From positions 231,977 to 295,976 of the forward strand of contig NZ_PIPI01000002.1 of assembly GCF_003987315.1 (NCBI RefSeq): a stretch of 64,000 nt of DNA. The letters are read 5' to 3'. Shown here piece after piece: positions 60,837 to 64,000 of the stretch. A program made the position numbers and the translations under genes. The notes beneath the pieces were generated by a model, which had not been told where the DNA came from, made no database searches, and worked only from the letters and a program-made list of their open reading frames with translations. Every line of letters begins with the position of its first letter. Within the stretch, counting starts at the first letter, position 1. The stretch is from Aliidiomarina haloalkalitolerans. Lineage in GTDB: Bacteria > Pseudomonadota > Gammaproteobacteria > Enterobacterales > Alteromonadaceae.

Positions 60837-61673
60837 TCTGTACTCTGCAAACATTTCTCGTAGCATGGCTTTTGTTGAAACATCTGGGTCTGCTTGCAAG
60901 TCATCCAAGACTTTCCGAAACGTGACCAACTCAACGCCATCACCGGCAACAAGAGGGGCATCTTCTGGCAGAAAAAAGTAAACAGAGTCAGTATCACGTG
61001 CATGCCCCAAAAGTCGGGATTGTTTGTCCGAAAGATCTGCAGCGTTTTTGCTATAAGTAACCTGACCAATGACCCTTTTCTCCCCCCTGCCGATACCGAA
61101 AATATCTATATCCATTAGCCCTCTACCAATGGGCAATACGAGCCGTTCCAGTTTCCCAGAACTACGCAGCCATTCGTAGCAGAGAACCTCAAGTTGACTT
61201 GGATGGAGAGAATTTGGCTTGCGAGGTAGTGACCGGCCTTTCACTGCCGCTAGTAGCGCCCCTTTTGCGCTCGGCCATCCCGTTAATGTGGCTTGCCTCG
61301 GCTGGATGCCAACTAGCAATGGGTAATTGGCGTAAGGAACTTCAACTGCATTACTCAGGGCAGCCACCTTGTAAATAAATGAGTCCCCAGAGCTAGGATC
61401 ATGGAATTCCTCAGAGAATATCTGTGCACCTTGCTCCAAGAACCCAACAAGCATTTTAGACCCATCCAAGCGCCTGTAATCAGCACCGACAATAGCGCCG
61501 CCCTTACAGTACCCCCATAATCTTTCGAGTGCCTTCCGACCGGCAGGATAGTAGTCAGTGGGATTCGTGGAAAAGTTATCGTCATAATGCAACGCAATCA
61601 GACGCCTCTCCCACAATTGGCGCAGAACGTCGGGAGTAGATGAACAGTTGTGTCGAATGAAAACTGACCGCAC
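60834..61673 (-). CDS. Predicted restriction-endonuclease-fold protein (cassette gene)
   Basis: 279 residues, GTG start with AAGGA upstream. The C-terminal half (~165-255) has the order of a PD-(D/E)xK/Mrr-like nuclease: Glu in HPSQLEVLCYEWL, then GLMDIDIFGIG (catalytic Asp), then VIGQVTYSK (Q/E-x-K position) and a Lys/Gln/Leu helix. The N-terminal half is of unknown type. Possible role in DNA restriction or phage defence, inferred from fold pattern and from the cassette setting. Confidence 0.62.
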   Translation of the reverse strand: MRSVFIRHNCSSTPDVLRQLWERRLIALHYDDNFSTNPTDYYPAGRKALERLWGYCKGGAIVGADYRRLDGSKMLVGFLEQGAQIFSEEFHDPSSGDSFIYKVAALSNAVEVPYANYPLLVGIQPRQATLTGWPSAKGALLAAVKGRSLPRKPNSLHPSQLEVLCYEWLRSSGKLERLVLPIGRGLMDIDIFGIGRGEKRVIGQVTYSKNAADLSDKQSRLLGHARDTDSVYFFLPEDAPLVAGDGVELVTFRKVLDDLQADPDVSTKAMLREMFAEYR

Positions 61674-61688
61674 AAATTTTCCTTATTC

Positions 61689-61756
61689 CAGCTAACGGTA
61701 CGAGCTTACGAGCGTGCGACAGCCGAAGGCTGTAAAGTGCTGCACTTGGTTATGCC
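61689..61756 (-). other. attC-like recombination site C
   Basis: On the minus strand GCATAACCAAGTGCAGCACT, a central hairpin ACAGCC-TTC-GGCTGT, and ACCGTTAGCT at the 3' end. It directly follows the gene at 61767 and resembles site A in both arms. Confidence 0.62.
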
Positions 61757-61766
61757 CGACCCGAAT

Positions 61767-62093
61767 CTAACTAAATATGAAGCTATCGTCGTCACGCTGC
61801 AATACTCCCCACATGTCTTCTCTTCCCCCAGTTGATAGATATATCTTTCTGTGATGGCTGCACAAATAGCGGACTCTATCTTGGGTCAGGTTGGTCCAAC
61901 TGGAAATTGCCCTTGTCGAGCGGAAACGATGCCCCTGTTCGTCCTTGGTGTTTGTCGAGAGCCACTTATAAACGGCTGAGCTATCAATGCAGTCCCTAAT
62001 CTTTTGATGGAGATACTGAACTGAGTAAACAGTGATCCCTGCTACAGCGCCGCCCGCTCCACCTACTATAATCCCATCAATGACTGTACTCAT
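61767..62093 (-). CDS. Small protein with N-terminal membrane helix (cassette gene)
   Basis: Not recognised. 108 residues: a Gly-rich transmembrane segment (IDGIIVGGAGGAVAGITVYSV, ~5-25, a glycine-zipper-like helix), then a basic region with a helix-turn-helix-like stretch (STRAISSWTNLTQDRVRYLC, ~59-78). AAGGAG precedes the ATG. Ends 11 bases before attC-like site C. Confidence 0.6.
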   Translation of the reverse strand: MSTVIDGIIVGGAGGAVAGITVYSVQYLHQKIRDCIDSSAVYKWLSTNTKDEQGHRFRSTRAISSWTNLTQDRVRYLCSHHRKIYLSTGGREDMWGVLQRDDDSFIFS

Positions 62094-62121
62094 AACTCCT
62101 TCCTAACTGGAATGATTCAAC

Positions 62122-62190
62122 GCATAACGCCGCCAACACGCGCGGCTTTGTAGTGAAGGCGAAGCCGCAACGGAAAAGCCGTCACCGTGC
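62122..62190. other. attC-like site D, interrupted by the IS
   Basis: GCATAACGCCGCCAACACG followed by a hairpin GCGGCTT/AAGCCGC (62142-62168). It resembles one arm and the centre of an attC; the other arm is missing at about 62190, where the IS110 element begins. Orientation is uncertain. Confidence 0.45.
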
Positions 62191-63310
62191 TTGGCCTTGA
62201 TACTCATTGAGCCTTCTCCCCAGTCTAGCCAGCTTGGCTAAACTGGAAGGCAACCAAACCAAAAAGGAGAAGACCCAATGAACTTTTACAATAGCACCCA
62301 TAAACACTATTGTGGAATCGATCTGCATGCCCGCAGCCTCTATGTTTGCATCATCAGTCAGCAAGGTGAAACCCTCCTGCATAAGGAGATCCCCGCCAAA
62401 CCAGACGCGTTGATTGAACTTATCACGCCTTACTTAGATGATCTTGTCCTCGGCGTTGAGTGCATGCACTGTTGGTACTGGATCGCTGATTTTTGCGACG
62501 ACCATGATATTGAATTTATTCTCGGCCACGCCTTATATATGAAGGCTATTCATGGCGGCAAAACCAAAAATGACCGCGTGGACTCTTTCAAAATTGCTGC
62601 CTTAATGCGCGGTGGAAACTTCCCTCTAGCCTATGTATATCCGCGCAGCATGCGGGCTACTCGTGATCTGTTGCGCCGCAGAACCAACCTGGTACGACAT
62701 GGCGCTGATATGAAAGCCCATGTCGCTAACACCACTAGCCAGTACAATTTACCGCCGAACAAAGTAAATCTAAAGAACGTTTGTGCACGAGAACAACTCA
62801 ACACAACCTTCCATGACCCTGTAGTGCAACGTAATATCAATCTGGATATAGCGGTGCTGGAGTGCTACCACCGGGAGCTTAGCCAGGTGGAATGGTTTCT
62901 GGAAAAACAAGCCAAGAAGCACCAACCCACCTACTTCTATCTGCTAAAAACAATCCCAGGTATCGGTCGAATACTCGAACTGACCATCCTATATGAAATC
63001 GGCGATATTCAACGCTTCGAATCCGTTCAAAAATTTGCTTCATACGCCAGACTTATCAAATGCAAAGCTGAATCTGCCGGCAAAACATATGGCACTCAAG
63101 GCAACAAAATTGGCAATGCCCACCTCAAATGGGCTTTCTCTGAAGCCGCTGTTTTATATCTCAGAGGTAATACAGGCGCTCAACAATTATTGCAACGCTT
63201 TCAAAAACGGATGAGCAAAGCTAAAGCTTTGTCTGCTCTAGCTCACAAGCTAGGCCGTGCCGTCTATTTCATGTTAAAAAACGAGAAAATATTCGATGAA
63301 CTGCGTATTT
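62191..63310 (+). mobile_element. IS110-family insertion sequence (ends approximate)
   Basis: Defined by its transposase gene and by a structured leader. No terminal inverted repeats are seen, as usual for IS110. The left end is placed where attC-like site D breaks off; the right end seems to be lost into the IS21-type element. Exact ends need a comparison with an intact copy. Confidence 0.6.
62213..62272 (+). promoter_or_regulatory. IS110 leader hairpin covering the transposase ribosome site
   Basis: CTTCTCC at 62213-62219 pairs with GGAGAAG at 62266-62272, which contains the AAGGAG ribosome site 6 bases before the ATG. Inside is a second hairpin, CCAGT-c-TAGCCA/TGGCTA-a-ACTGG (62220-62246). 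The fold would limit translation of transposase; part of it could also belong to the guide (bridge) RNA of the element. Confidence 0.55.
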
Positions 63311-63372
63311 CGGTGATTCCGAACAGCGATTCCGGAGTTATCCGATCACCTGTTAGCCGTTCTTTTTCATAA
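62278..63372 (+). CDS. IS110-family transposase (DEDD type), probably altered C-terminus
   Basis: 364 residues. The N-terminal DEDD catalytic domain has CGIDLHARSLYVCII (first Asp), GVECMHC (Glu) and KTKNDRVDSFKIAAL (Asp pair); the C-terminal transposase-20 domain has LLKTIPGIGRILELTILYEIGD and NAHLKWAFSEAA, with the conserved Ser replaced or displaced. The family normally ends just after AHKLGRAVYFMLK plus a few residues; the last ~20 residues after FDELRI read into what looks like the end of the IS21 element. Confidence 0.85.
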   Translation: MNFYNSTHKHYCGIDLHARSLYVCIISQQGETLLHKEIPAKPDALIELITPYLDDLVLGVECMHCWYWIADFCDDHDIEFILGHALYMKAIHGGKTKNDRVDSFKIAALMRGGNFPLAYVYPRSMRATRDLLRRRTNLVRHGADMKAHVANTTSQYNLPPNKVNLKNVCAREQLNTTFHDPVVQRNINLDIAVLECYHRELSQVEWFLEKQAKKHQPTYFYLLKTIPGIGRILELTILYEIGDIQRFESVQKFASYARLIKCKAESAGKTYGTQGNKIGNAHLKWAFSEAAVLYLRGNTGAQQLLQRFQKRMSKAKALSALAHKLGRAVYFMLKNEKIFDELRISVIPNSDSGVIRSPVSRSFS

Positions 63373-64000
63373 CCCCCTTTTTACGCTAAGCGATCGGATT
63401 GGTCTAGTTTTCTCATTGATTCTCCTGTCAGTTCGATTCGGTGACTGTTGTGCAATAAGCGGTCAAGTAGGGCGTCGGCAATGGTTGGACTGGGGATCAG
63501 TTTGTACCACTCGCTGGTGGGGATTTGACTGGCGATGATAGTGCTGGACTGTTGGTAGCGTATTTCCATCACATCAAGCAGGTCATTCGCCTGACGAGCA
63601 CTTAACTTCTCCATGCCCCAGTCATCAATAACAAGGAGTTTACGCTTCGCTAAGGTATTCAACTGCTGTCGGTAAGAGCCGTCAGCATGTCCAACGTGTA
63701 ACTCATCCAACAACTCTCCGAGTCGGTAATAACGGGCACTGTGATGTTGTTCACAGGCCTGCGTTGCCAGCGCACAAGCCAAATGGGTTTTACCACAACC
63801 CGTTGCCCCGGTAATGATAATGTTCTGGTTGTAGTGCAGGTATTGCCCACTCAGTAGCGTCGCTACTTTTTCCTTCTTGAGCCCACGGCCGCTGCGGTAA
63901 TCGATACCGCTCGGGCGAGCATCGAAGCGCAGCTTTGCCTGGCGAGTTAGTCGCTTTACTTTGGTGTTGTCACGGCACAGTATTTCGTGCGTGGCAAGTA
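63303..64000 (-). mobile_element. IS21-family element, 3' end (continues past the window)
   Basis: Contains istB running in from the right edge. The stretch 63310-63372 has repeated GATTCCG-type units (gtgattccgaac, gcgattccgg) and cacctgttagcc, the kind of multiple terminal repeats found at IS21-family ends. The boundary with the IS110 transposase gene lies about 63300-63315 and is approximate. Confidence 0.5.
63381..64000 (-). CDS. istB: IS21-family helper ATPase IstB (partial at right edge)
   Basis: AAA+ helper protein that selects the target for the IstA transposase. The frame is open from base 64000 to a stop at 63381, 206 codons; the start lies beyond the window. Walker A GATGCGKTH and Walker B LLVIDDWG are present, with TIIASQIPTSEWYKLI and ADALLDRLLHNSHRIEL after it. 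A Met inside (63782) is not the true start because the P-loop precedes it. The partner istA should lie just to the right. Confidence 0.9.
   Translation of the reverse strand, partial: LATHEILCRDNTKVKRLTRQAKLRFDARPSGIDYRSGRGLKKEKVATLLSGQYLHYNQNIIITGATGCGKTHLACALATQACEQHHSARYYRLGELLDELHVGHADGSYRQQLNTLAKRKLLVIDDWGMEKLSARQANDLLDVMEIRYQQSSTIIASQIPTSEWYKLIPSPTIADALLDRLLHNSHRIELTGESMRKLDQSDRLA

Noticed and set aside
60776..61069. Open frame of 97 codons overlapping the cassette nuclease gene in another frame
   Set aside because: The nuclease frame is longer, has a GTG with AAGGA and a domain pattern; the overlapping frame has none of these.

Overview
The window comes from a gammaproteobacterium. 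Protein sequences and gene content (long OmpA with Ca-binding repeats, fused branched-chain 2-oxoacid E1, NarX/NarL, Moco riboswitch, FlhF) look most like a marine or halophilic member of the Alteromonadales, perhaps Idiomarinaceae, with a flagellar block that resembles Halomonas or betaproteobacteria. The family is an inference from memory of sequences, not a database match. No rRNA, tRNA or CRISPR array was seen.

Positions 1-25500 form a nitrate respiration and molybdenum cofactor region. narGHJ (minus, running off the left edge) faces narX. An RND efflux pair, a DUF2892 protein and an ArsR regulator with two matching palindromic operators sit between narX and the narK/narL pair. moeA follows narL. 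After a GAF-GGDEF-EAL protein comes a compact nine-gene minus-strand operon, moaA-mobA-moaB-moaC-moaD-moaE-modA-modB-modC, led by a Moco riboswitch. Palindromic NarL-type 7-2-7 sites lie in front of narG, narK and moaA, and FNR-like boxes lie near narG, narL and moaA, so nitrate sensing, nitrate reductase and its cofactor supply look co-regulated.

Positions 25500-42400 are mostly housekeeping and metabolic genes: trhP-yfhL (tRNA hydroxylation), an operon of glutaryl-CoA dehydrogenase, a fused E1 dehydrogenase and an ACP acyltransferase-like protein, an Nramp-like carrier, an OmpA porin, a cyclic nucleotide phosphodiesterase, rlmJ, a DAG-kinase-like/DUF389 fusion and a serine hydrolase. Two copies of a long palindromic repeat lie here.

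Positions 42450-59400 are flagellar: flhDC-motAB, then flhB-flhA-flhF-flhG-like-fliA, fliD-fliS-fliT-fliK-like-flhB-like, a PilZ/HD-GYP protein and flagellin. Three sigma-28 promoters are readable (fliD, the PilZ/HD-GYP gene, fliC). FlhF carries a long C-terminal extension, and the neighbouring FlhG homologue has lost its ATPase P-loop.

Positions 59400-64000 are accessory: an acetyltransferase, a Phd-type antitoxin with a broken toxin, then small GTG/ATG-start genes separated by attC-like sites (an integron cassette array without integrase in view), one of which encodes a predicted restriction-type nuclease. The array is interrupted by an IS110-family element, which appears to be interrupted in turn by an IS21-family element whose IstB gene leaves the window.
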